Shown here piece by piece: positions 33,935 to 40,887 of a DNA stretch of 64,000 nucleotides (position 1 is the first letter of the stretch; every line of letters starts with the position of its first letter). Both the position numbers and the translations under genes were made by a program. The notes below the pieces were generated by a model, which searched no databases, had not been told where the DNA came from, and saw nothing but the letters and a program-made list of their open reading frames with translations. This DNA is from Novosphingobium sp049354825 (GTDB lineage Bacteria > Pseudomonadota > Alphaproteobacteria > Sphingomonadales > Sphingomonadaceae). Where the stretch lies: positions 1,612,001-1,676,000 of the forward strand of contig NZ_CP186480.1 of the NCBI RefSeq assembly GCF_049354825.1. The letters are read 5' to 3'.

Positions 33935-34309
33935 ATGAAACGCGTTGCACTAATGACCGCCCTCGCACTGATTACGGCCGCCCAACCCGCCGCCGGCAAG
34001 GCGGCATCGCCAGTCGAACTCACATTATCCGGCGAAGGCAGAGTGGAGTGCCGATTTGAAGATGCCCGCGGCAATATTGATAACCGTGTTTTTAAGCCGG
34101 TCCAGGCAAAGCCGGCCAGCTATGCGAGCGACCGACTGGATCACGCCAGTTGCGAATACCATGCCAGTCTGGGACAGCAGCTTACAATCGCGATTGTTGG
34201 AGAGGCATGGAAATGCCCCTTGCGCAGTACCGCCGAAGCCAAATGTGAGCAGGTTGTCGCGCCAAGCTCAGCCGGCTCTTTTCGATTGGCGCGTCTCGGC
34301 CAGCACTAA
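33935..34309 (+). CDS. Exported protein of unknown function
   Basis: A 124-residue protein with a signal peptide (MKRVALMTALALITAAQPAAGKA). The mature part is beta-rich and has four Cys (VECRF, ASCEYH, WKCPL, AKCEQ) that could form disulfides. AGGAAAGAG lies just before the ATG at 33935, which is preferred over an upstream in-frame start lacking a signal. No family was recognised. It lies between ynfA and the arsenic operon. Confidence 0.6.
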   Translation: MKRVALMTALALITAAQPAAGKAASPVELTLSGEGRVECRFEDARGNIDNRVFKPVQAKPASYASDRLDHASCEYHASLGQQLTIAIVGEAWKCPLRSTAEAKCEQVVAPSSAGSFRLARLGQH

Positions 34310-34338
34310 CCGAAGCCCAGCGACCGAACGTAAATTGT

Positions 34339-34350
34339 TCGTCGCGACGA
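34339..34350. promoter_or_regulatory. Palindrome before arsR, possible ArsR operator
   Basis: A perfect 12-base palindrome TCGTCGCGACGA followed by ATTCATCTAAAGACGAT lies 20-30 bases before the arsR start. Its position suits autoregulation; the sequence is only a loose match to known ArsR boxes. Confidence 0.3.
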
Positions 34351-34368
34351 TTCATCTAAAGACGATCT

Positions 34369-34722
34369 ATGGAAACAAAAGCAGCAGTGGCCTCGCTTTT
34401 TGCGCTGGCACATGAATCGCGCCTCGCCGTCTTCCGTCTGCTCGTGCAGGCCGGGGCGGACGGCGTGGCGGCGGGTGAAATTGCTCGGCGTCTGGGCGTG
34501 CTGCCCAACACACTTTCGGCCAACCTCAACGTACTGTCTCACGCGGGGTTGATTGAGAGCCGCCGGGAGGGCCGGACAGTGATCTACACTGCCCGTTACG
34601 AGCAAATGGCCCAATTGCTGGAATTTCTCGTTCAGGACTGCTGCTCGGGACAGCCAGATATCTGTGCCCCGTTGGCTGATGCAGTTCTTCAAAGCAGGTG
34701 TTTGCCGGAGGGACGTGTGTGA
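34369..34722 (+). CDS. arsR: ArsR-family arsenite-responsive repressor
   Basis: A 117-residue winged-helix repressor with a helix-turn-helix in AAGEIARRLGVLPNTLSANLN and the wing in ESRREGRTVIYTA. Arsenite ligands appear C-terminal: Cys91, Cys92 and Cys99 (DCCSGQPDIC). This is the arrangement of the Acidithiobacillus-type ArsR rather than the E. coli ELCVCD site near the recognition helix. It should repress the downstream operon and release DNA on binding As(III) or Sb(III). Its stop overlaps the arsC start by four bases. Confidence 0.9.
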   Translation: METKAAVASLFALAHESRLAVFRLLVQAGADGVAAGEIARRLGVLPNTLSANLNVLSHAGLIESRREGRTVIYTARYEQMAQLLEFLVQDCCSGQPDICAPLADAVLQSRCLPEGRV

Positions 34723-35225
34723 GCAAGGTATTCAACGTTCTGTTCCTGTGCACCGGCAATTCGGCGCGCAGCATCATCGCCGAAGCCACCCTTAACCGTC
34801 TCGGCCAAGGCCGCTTCAAAGCCTACAGCGCCGGGAGCCAGCCCAAGGGCGAAGTCCACCCCGGCGCATTGCGGCTCCTTGAGCGACTTGATCTCGATAC
34901 CAGCCAATTCCGTTCGAAAAGCTGGAGTGAGTTCGCTGAACCAAGCGCGCCGCAATTCGATTTCATTTTTACGGTCTGTGATAACGCTGCGAGCGAAACC
35001 TGTCCCGTTTGGCCGGGTCATCCGATTACGGCCCACTGGGGCATTCCCGACCCGGCGGCCGTAGAAGGCAGCGAGTTGGAAATAGATGCTGCGTTCAGAC
35101 AAGCACACCTGCTCCTGTCCAACCGCATCAGCTTGTTGACGGCCCTGTCGGTCGACGCGCTCGACGAGGCGAGCTTGCGTTCTCGATTGAACGATATCGG
35201 CAAGACGGAGGATATAGCGAAATGA
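34719..35225 (+). CDS. arsC: Arsenate reductase, low-molecular-weight phosphatase type
   Basis: A protein of about 168 residues of the LMW protein-tyrosine-phosphatase fold. The P-loop LCTGNSARS (C-x5-R, Cys11) sits at the N-terminus, and the Asp-bearing late loop is WGIPDPAAVEGS. It reduces arsenate to arsenite in the cytoplasm. The GTG at 34719 overlaps the arsR stop by four bases and has GGAGGG upstream. It is followed by a second, unrelated arsenate reductase with an ATGA overlap. Confidence 0.9.
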   Translation: MSKVFNVLFLCTGNSARSIIAEATLNRLGQGRFKAYSAGSQPKGEVHPGALRLLERLDLDTSQFRSKSWSEFAEPSAPQFDFIFTVCDNAASETCPVWPGHPITAHWGIPDPAAVEGSELEIDAAFRQAHLLLSNRISLLTALSVDALDEASLRSRLNDIGKTEDIAK

Positions 35226-35623
35226 GCGTTACCATCTGGCACAATCCCGCTTGCGGCACTTCGCGCAACACGCTGGGCATCATCCGGGCGACAGGCGTGG
35301 AGCCGACTGTGATCGAATATCTGTGCACGCCCCCCGACCGGCCAACTCTGGAACGCCTGATCGCTGCGGCTGGTCTTACGCCGCGCCACCTTTTGCGGCA
35401 AAAAGGGACGCCCTTCGCAGAGCTGGGTCTGGCTGACGAGAGTCTGAGCGACGCAGCGCTGATCGATGCCATGCTTGCCCATCCTATCCTGATCAATCGC
35501 CCGCTGGTCGAGACGCCTGTCGGCGTACGCCTGTGCCGTCCGTCGGAAGTAGTGCTGGAAATACTGCCCCGGCCGCTATGCGAGGATTTCGTCAAGGAAG
35601 ATGGCGAGGTCGTTCGAGCATGA
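35222..35623 (+). CDS. arsC: Arsenate reductase, glutaredoxin-coupled type
   Basis: A 133-residue protein of the Spx/ArsC thioredoxin-fold family. The catalytic Cys is in HNPACGTSRNTLG and the arginine-containing segment is RPLVETPVGVRLCRPSE, both diagnostic of the E. coli plasmid-type ArsC. It reduces arsenate with glutathione/glutaredoxin. Having both ArsC families in one operon is redundant in reaction but not in electron donor. Its start and stop overlap its neighbours by four bases each. Confidence 0.92.
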   Translation: MSVTIWHNPACGTSRNTLGIIRATGVEPTVIEYLCTPPDRPTLERLIAAAGLTPRHLLRQKGTPFAELGLADESLSDAALIDAMLAHPILINRPLVETPVGVRLCRPSEVVLEILPRPLCEDFVKEDGEVVRA

Positions 35624-36354
35624 GTGATTTGCTAAATGTCGAAAGCGCCTTCTTCGACGCTCCCGATGCCTTGAAGCTCGGGATGCCCTCTGAGACGACG
35701 CATCCGCCCAGAATTTTGTTGCTCTACGGTTCCCTGCGCGAACGTTCCTACAGCAAACTGCTCATCATCGAGGCTGAGCGGCTGTTGCAAAAAATGGGAT
35801 GCGAAACGCGGGTCTTCGACCCGGATGGATTGCCGCTGCCAGATAACGCACCGGCCGATCACCCCAAGGTCGCCGAACTTCGCGCGCTATCGCTTTGGTC
35901 GGAGGGCCAAGTGTGGTGTTCCCCCGAACGTCACGGTGCGATTTCGGGCATCATAAAGGCGCAGATCGACTGGATACCGTTGGAACAGGCAGGAGTACGG
36001 CCGACTCAGGGTAGAACGCTTGCGGTCATGCAGGTGTCGGGCGGCAGTCAGTCGTTCAATGCCGTCAACACCCTGCGATTGCTCGGACGCTGGATGAGGA
36101 TGATCACCATTCCGAACCAGTCGAGCGTGCCCAAAGCCTATACCGAGTTCGATGACGAGGGCCGAATGAAGCCCGGCCCGCTATACGACCGCGTGGTTGA
36201 TGTGATGGAAGAGCTGGTCAAGTTCACGCTCCTGACCAGAGGCCGCAGCGATTACCTGACGGATCGCTATTCCGAACGTAAGACCGAGGGACGGCTGCCA
36301 GCAGGTGCCGAGCACCTTGCCGCCATAGCTAAATCGCCCGAACCCTGCCGATGA
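35620..36354 (+). CDS. arsH: ArsH NADPH-dependent FMN oxidoreductase
   Basis: A 244-residue flavoprotein. The FMN phosphate-binding loop is LLYGSLRERSYSKLL, and the flavin-site segment is WCSPERHGAISGIIKAQIDW. The C-terminal half contains the ArsH-specific QSFNAVNTLRLLGRWMRM. ArsH oxidises trivalent organoarsenicals and gives resistance to them. The ATG at 35620 overlaps the arsC stop (ATGA), and its own stop overlaps the aquaporin start in the same way. Confidence 0.92.
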   Translation: MSDLLNVESAFFDAPDALKLGMPSETTHPPRILLLYGSLRERSYSKLLIIEAERLLQKMGCETRVFDPDGLPLPDNAPADHPKVAELRALSLWSEGQVWCSPERHGAISGIIKAQIDWIPLEQAGVRPTQGRTLAVMQVSGGSQSFNAVNTLRLLGRWMRMITIPNQSSVPKAYTEFDDEGRMKPGPLYDRVVDVMEELVKFTLLTRGRSDYLTDRYSERKTEGRLPAGAEHLAAIAKSPEPCR

Positions 36355-37040
36355 CGGTTCCCCTGCCGCGCCGCCTCATGGCCGAAGGCATCGGATCGGC
36401 AATGCTGTTCGCGACGGTCATCGGGTCTGGCATAATGGCTGAGCGGCTGGCGGGCGGAAATGTCGCGATTGCCTTGCTGGGAAACACGATGGCGACCGGG
36501 GCGATCCTGTTCGTTCTTATCACCATGCTGGGGCCGGTTTCAGGCGCTCATCTTAATCCGGCAGTTAGCGCTGTTGCGGCGTGGCGCGGCGACTTGAGAG
36601 GACGCGACGCTCTGCTCTACGTCCTGACGCAGATCACGTGCGGCATCCTGGGCGTCTGGTTGGCGCACCTGATGTTCGGCGTGCCCATCGTGCAATTTTC
36701 CACACACTCGCGGACCGGCTTTGGTCAATGGACCGGCGAAGCGGTGGCAACGTTCGGCTTGATTCTGACCATTATCGGTACAGTCCGGCATCGTCCTGAT
36801 TGGGTGCCGGCAAGCGTCGCCCTCTATATTACTGCCGCCTTTTGGTTCACGTCGTCGACCAGCTTCGCCAACCCAGCGATTACGATTGCGCGGAGCCTCT
36901 CGGACAGTTTTGCCGGTATCAGCCCCGGAGACATTGTACCGTTTATTCTGGCTCAGACGGCTGGCGCTTTCACCGGTGCATTAACCGGGACTGCTCTTTT
37001 TGGCGTCAATAGCGCAGCTCAATCGTCCCCTCGAGCGTGA
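36351..37040 (+). CDS. aqpS: MIP-family aquaglyceroporin of the ars operon (AqpS-like)
   Basis: A 229-residue six-helix channel with both NPA boxes (AHLNPAVSAV near residue 67 and FANPAITIAR near 174). In rhizobial ars operons an aquaglyceroporin takes the place of ArsB/Acr3 and lets internally produced arsenite leave down its gradient. The same gene set (arsR, arsC, arsH, aqpS) occurs here and no ArsB or Acr3 gene is present in the window. It is coupled to arsH by an ATGA overlap. Confidence 0.85.
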   Translation: MTVPLPRRLMAEGIGSAMLFATVIGSGIMAERLAGGNVAIALLGNTMATGAILFVLITMLGPVSGAHLNPAVSAVAAWRGDLRGRDALLYVLTQITCGILGVWLAHLMFGVPIVQFSTHSRTGFGQWTGEAVATFGLILTIIGTVRHRPDWVPASVALYITAAFWFTSSTSFANPAITIARSLSDSFAGISPGDIVPFILAQTAGAFTGALTGTALFGVNSAAQSSPRA

Positions 37041-37063
37041 GGACTTTCACAACGAGGTCATCC

Positions 37064-37204
37064 ATGACATCCCATAAACCAAAGCTGCGGCCGCGCGGCG
37101 GGGTAGAGATCACGACTGCACTGATCAGAACAGCAGCGGACGAGCGTAGAATCACAACCTGCGCCTGCCGTCACGCTTTGCGTGGTTTGAACCAACGATG
37201 GTAA
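37064..37204 (+). CDS. Small open frame after aqpS, doubtful
   Basis: A 46-codon frame beginning ATG with GAGG six to seven bases upstream, 24 bases after aqpS. The product is basic and ends with a Cys-x-Cys-x-x-His pattern (TTCACRHALRG). No homology was recognised; it may be chance. The rest of the 363-base gap to copA holds only the CueR-type promoter. Confidence 0.2.
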   Translation: MTSHKPKLRPRGGVEITTALIRTAADERRITTCACRHALRGLNQRW

Positions 37205-37340
37205 AGTCGCTTTGGCCGCCCATAACGATCACTTGGTCGCGAAACCGCTCCGGTACCTGCCGTTGGAGCGGCCCCCGTGCTGCGTTCGGCGGGCTAAGTA
37301 CAACCTTCCCGAACCCGTAATTGCGCCTGCGAAATGCTCC

Positions 37341-37371
37341 TTGACCTTGTCACGATGTCAGGCCCGAATAA
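37341..37371 (+). promoter_or_regulatory. CueR-type promoter upstream of the copper operon
   Basis: TTGACC (37341-37346) and GAATAA (37366-37371) are separated by 19 bases, as in MerR/CueR-activated promoters. The spacer has an imperfect CCT..AGG dyad. It lies 32 bases before the copA start, whose operon encodes a CueR protein. Confidence 0.6.
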
Positions 37372-37403
37372 GCCTGCTTCATCGAAGCCTCAGGAGTCGA
37401 CCC

Positions 37404-39749
37404 ATGAGCGAGAGCGAAACAAAAAGCTGCTGCTGCAGCCAAGCAGAGGGCGATGCTTCGGACACGGTGATCGACCCCGTCTGCGGCATGAAGGTCGATC
37501 CTGCTGAGACACAGCATCACGGTGTAGTCGCCGGGATTGAATATCATTTCTGCAGCGCAGGATGCCGAACCAAGTTCCTAGCCGATCCTGATCGGTATCT
37601 TCGCCCCGTGAGCGAAGCCGTTATCGCGCCAGTGGCTGAAGGCACGATTTGGACCTGCCCGATGCACCCTGAAATCCGCCGCGACGCGCCAGGTAGTTGC
37701 CCTATTTGCGGTATGGCACTCGAGCCCCTCGAACCGAGCCTGGAGGAGGGCCCGAACCTTGAACTGATCGACTTCACCAGGCGGCTTTGGGTCAGCGCAG
37801 TATTGGCCGTGCCTCTTGTCGTTTTAACAATGGGCGCCGAACTTTTCGGCTGGCAGCTTTTGCCGATGCGCGTGTCCATGTGGGTGCAGCTTGCGCTCGC
37901 GACTCCGGTGATTTTGTGGGCAGCCAAGCCTTTCTTCGAACGTGGGTGGGAGTCGGTCAGGACCCGTAAGCTCAACATGTTCACTCTGATCAGCATCGGG
38001 ATCGGGATCGCTTACGGATACAGCGTGGTGGCGACCATCGCTCCCAACATTTTCCCCCGATCGCTCAGGACAATGGGCGGCGCGGTGCCTGTATATTTCG
38101 AAGTCGCAGCGGTGATCACCGCCCTGATCTTCGTCGGGCAGGTGCTGGAAATCCGTGCCCGGACAGCGACCGGTAAAGCGATCCGCGCGCTGTTGGGCCT
38201 GGCGGCGAAGACTGCCCGGCGGGTTCGGAACGGCGTCGACGAGGATGTGCCGATCGAGCATGTGCACGTGGGCGACGTGCTTCGCATTCGGCCGGGCGGA
38301 AAGGTGCCCGTCGATGGAGTGGTGACCGAAGGCCGCAGCTCGGTGGACGAAGCAATGATCTCGGGCGAGCCAGTCCCCGTTGAGAAGGCGCCCGGGGACC
38401 AGCTAACCGGAGCGACCGTCAACGGCACCGGGTCGTTGCTGATGCGCGCCGAGCGCGTCGGCCGCGACACCATGCTGTCCCAGATTGTTCGGATGGTGGC
38501 CGATGCGCAGCGGTCCCGTGCACCGATCCAAGCTCTCGCCGACAAGGTTTCGGCCTTGTTTGTGCCAGCGGTGATTGCAGCGTCGGTCGCGACTTTCATT
38601 GTCTGGTCGCTCGTCGGGCCAGAGCCGCGACTGGCGCATGCCCTCGTCAATGCGATTGCGGTGCTCATCATCGCGTGCCCTTGCGCGTTAGGACTGGCCA
38701 CTCCCATGTCCATTATGGTGGGCACCGGGCGCGGTGCCGGTGCTGGCGTTTTGATCAAGAACGCTCAGGCGCTTGAGCTCATGGAGAAAATCGACACGCT
38801 GGTTATCGACAAGACGGGCACCCTCACGCTTGGCAAGCCGCGGCTGATCGAAGTCGTTCCCCACGCTGATTTCGCGGAGGATGAGGTGTTGCTGCTCGCA
38901 GCGTCGCTCGAGAGGGGCAGTGAGCACCCTCTCGCCGCCGCGATCGTAGACGGCGCGTCCGAGCGCGGGCTCAGCTTGAAGGAAACCACCAACTTTGCCT
39001 CCTACACGGGCAAGGGCGTGAGCGGAACGGTTGGTATGCGAGCCGTCGCGATGGGTAACAAGGCAATGCTCGCCGAACTTAGCATCGATACAACTGCCCT
39101 CGACGTTCAGGCCACCGCGTTTCGGAGCGAGGGTCAGGGCGTCATGTTTGTTGCCATCGATCAGAAACTGGCAGGCCTGCTCGTTGTCGCAGACCCGATA
39201 AAGGAAAGTGCCTCGGGTGCCGTCAAGGATCTGCGCGCAAGTGGCATGAAGGTCATTATGATGACCGGTGACAATTGGCAGACGGCTGAAGCTGTCGCTC
39301 GGCGTGTAAGCGGGATCGACGAAGTGATGGCCGACGTCCTGCCTGATCAGAAGCAGGCGATGGTCGATAAGCTCAAAATGTCCGGGGCCCGCGTGGCGAT
39401 GGCCGGGGACGGCATTAACGATGCTCCCGCGCTCGCCGCAGCGGATGTCGGCATTGCGATGGGCACTGGCACCGACGTCGCTATGGAAAGCGCTGCCGTC
39501 ACTCTGGTAAAAGGTGACTTGGGAGGCATCGTTCGCGCCCGGCGTCTTAGCCGGGCGGTCATGCGTAACATTCGCCAGAACCTGTTCTTTTCCTTCGTGT
39601 TCAATGCGGCCGGAGTGCCAGTCGCTGCAGGTATCCTCTATCCCACTTTCGGACTTCTACTGAGCCCGATCATCGCCAGCGCTGCTATGTCGCTGAGCTC
39701 GGTCTTGGTCATCGGTAATTCTCTCAGGCTTCGGACAGTGCAATTATGA
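37404..39749 (+). CDS. copA: Copper-exporting P1B-type ATPase
   Basis: A 781-residue Cu(I)/heavy-metal ATPase. The N-terminus lacks the usual CxxC HMA domain. It has a Cys cluster (KSCCCS), a YHS domain (DPVCGMKVDP, YHFCSAGCRTKF) and a heavy-metal-binding segment (WTCPMHPEIRRDAPGSCPIC). The membrane CPC site is IACPCALGLATP (Cys425, Cys427), the phosphorylated Asp469 is in DKTGTLT, and the hinge is GDGINDAPAL. The ATG at 37404 follows AGGAG at normal spacing. It heads a long operon of copper genes and overlaps cueR by four bases. Confidence 0.93.
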   Translation: MSESETKSCCCSQAEGDASDTVIDPVCGMKVDPAETQHHGVVAGIEYHFCSAGCRTKFLADPDRYLRPVSEAVIAPVAEGTIWTCPMHPEIRRDAPGSCPICGMALEPLEPSLEEGPNLELIDFTRRLWVSAVLAVPLVVLTMGAELFGWQLLPMRVSMWVQLALATPVILWAAKPFFERGWESVRTRKLNMFTLISIGIGIAYGYSVVATIAPNIFPRSLRTMGGAVPVYFEVAAVITALIFVGQVLEIRARTATGKAIRALLGLAAKTARRVRNGVDEDVPIEHVHVGDVLRIRPGGKVPVDGVVTEGRSSVDEAMISGEPVPVEKAPGDQLTGATVNGTGSLLMRAERVGRDTMLSQIVRMVADAQRSRAPIQALADKVSALFVPAVIAASVATFIVWSLVGPEPRLAHALVNAIAVLIIACPCALGLATPMSIMVGTGRGAGAGVLIKNAQALELMEKIDTLVIDKTGTLTLGKPRLIEVVPHADFAEDEVLLLAASLERGSEHPLAAAIVDGASERGLSLKETTNFASYTGKGVSGTVGMRAVAMGNKAMLAELSIDTTALDVQATAFRSEGQGVMFVAIDQKLAGLLVVADPIKESASGAVKDLRASGMKVIMMTGDNWQTAEAVARRVSGIDEVMADVLPDQKQAMVDKLKMSGARVAMAGDGINDAPALAAADVGIAMGTGTDVAMESAAVTLVKGDLGGIVRARRLSRAVMRNIRQNLFFSFVFNAAGVPVAAGILYPTFGLLLSPIIASAAMSLSSVLVIGNSLRLRTVQL

Positions 39750-40141
39750 AAATCGGGGAAGCATCTTCGGCCTCTGCGATCAGTCAGCGGATGATCCGCC
39801 ACTACGAGAAAATCGGATTGATCGACGCTGCCCCCCGCCGATCGTCAGGATATCGTGATTATGACGAGCGCGATGTCCATTCGCTTCGGTTCATCGCACG
39901 AGCCCGCGATCTAGGCTTCGGGATCGACGAAATAGGCCAGCTGCTGGCGCTCTGGAATGACCGCACGCGGTCGAGCAGCGACGTCAAGGCTCTCGCTTTG
40001 GCCCGCGCTGCTGAACTTCATCGCAAGACAAAGGCACTCGATGCGATGCGCCGGACCCTGGAGCGCCTTGCCGCCTCCTGCCAGGGGGATGATCGGCCGG
40101 ACTGCCCCATCCTCGACGACCTCGAACTGGGCGAGACTTGA
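39746..40141 (+). CDS. cueR: Copper-responsive MerR-family activator
   Basis: A 131-residue regulator with the MerR helix-turn-helix (SQRMIRHYEKIGLID). The Cu(I)-binding loop CQGDDRPDCPI places Cys112 and Cys120 exactly as in E. coli CueR, and Ser occurs at 77, the position that excludes divalent metals. It should activate the 19-bp-spaced promoter before copA when Cu(I) or Ag(I) binds. Here it is the second gene of the operon it probably controls, not divergent as is common. Confidence 0.93.
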   Translation: MKIGEASSASAISQRMIRHYEKIGLIDAAPRRSSGYRDYDERDVHSLRFIARARDLGFGIDEIGQLLALWNDRTRSSSDVKALALARAAELHRKTKALDAMRRTLERLAASCQGDDRPDCPILDDLELGET

Positions 40142-40527
40142 TGATCGGGTTGCCATTGACGGTGCAGAGGGCCATACCCTTCGATATGAGTCTGTCCCGG
40201 TTCCTTACGATACTGGTCGCCTTTTCGCTGCTGTTCGGGCCGCCGGCGATGGAACGCGCGATGGCTGCGGTGCCGGCGTTACATCACGCCCAGATGAGCA
40301 GTGAATCTAAAGTTATGGCGAGTCACTGCCATTCCGGCCAGCACGATAAAACGCAAAAGGCGCCGTCGGAGCCGTGTTGCGCCGCGATGTGCGCGACGGC
40401 GGGGATATTGCCCGACGCTATCATTGGCGAGCAGCTGTTCATTCAGCTTGCAGCTGTTCCAGCCCTCGTGCGCGTTCATCGCGGCGTGCTGAGCGAAATC
40501 GTGACGCCACCTCCACGAACTGCGTGA
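40141..40527 (+). CDS. Exported His/Cys-containing protein of the copper operon
   Basis: A protein of about 128 residues, or 113 if it starts at the ATG at 40186. A hydrophobic signal (RFLTILVAFSLLFGPPAM) is followed by a region with HH, SHCHSGQH and EPCCAAMCATAG. This gives four Cys, five His and several Met suitable for copper. No family was firmly recognised. Its start overlaps the cueR stop (TGATG), so it is coupled to the regulator. It is probably a periplasmic copper-handling protein by position and composition. Confidence 0.6.
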   Translation: MIGLPLTVQRAIPFDMSLSRFLTILVAFSLLFGPPAMERAMAAVPALHHAQMSSESKVMASHCHSGQHDKTQKAPSEPCCAAMCATAGILPDAIIGEQLFIQLAAVPALVRVHRGVLSEIVTPPPRTA

Positions 40528-40563
40528 AATCGACCTGTTTTTTCGATTTCACGGAGCTTAAAA

Positions 40564-40800
40564 ATGAAGAAATATCTGATCGCGGTCGTGTTGACGATCG
40601 CCACCCCCGCCGTGGCGCACGCCCAGGCGGCTTCTGCCCCTGCTGCCAAAATGGATTGCTGCGAGAAAATGAAAGCGGCCGGCAAGGACTGCTGCGCGGA
40701 CATGGCTGGAATGCACCATTCGAAGATGGACCATTCCAAGATGGGCAATGGCGCGCAGCCGGCCCCTCAGCCCAGCCCGAGCCCGACTGATCGGCACTAA
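40564..40800 (+). CDS. Small periplasmic Cys/Met/His-rich protein
   Basis: A 78-residue protein with a signal peptide (MKKYLIAVVLTIATPAVAHA). The short mature chain contains DCCEKM, DCCADM and the repeated Met/His run MHHSKMDHSKM, with a Pro/Ser-rich tail. The composition suits a periplasmic copper buffer. GGAG lies eight bases before the ATG. It is in line with the copper operon, followed by a hairpin and the PcoA gene. Confidence 0.65.
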   Translation: MKKYLIAVVLTIATPAVAHAQAASAPAAKMDCCEKMKAAGKDCCADMAGMHHSKMDHSKMGNGAQPAPQPSPSPTDRH

Positions 40801-40814
40801 GCGCTGACCAAGGA

Positions 40815-40840
40815 CGGCGTCGCCTTAATCGGCGACGCCG
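40815..40840. other. Intra-operon hairpin
   Basis: Perfect 10-base arms (CGGCGTCGCC / GGCGACGCCG) with a TTAATC loop, between the small Cys/Met protein and pcoA. There is no T-run, so it may protect or separate transcript segments rather than terminate. Confidence 0.45.
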
Positions 40841-40887
40841 CTCCCCTTGGCTATGATTGGCTGACCTTTGGCCAAGTAAGGATAAAC

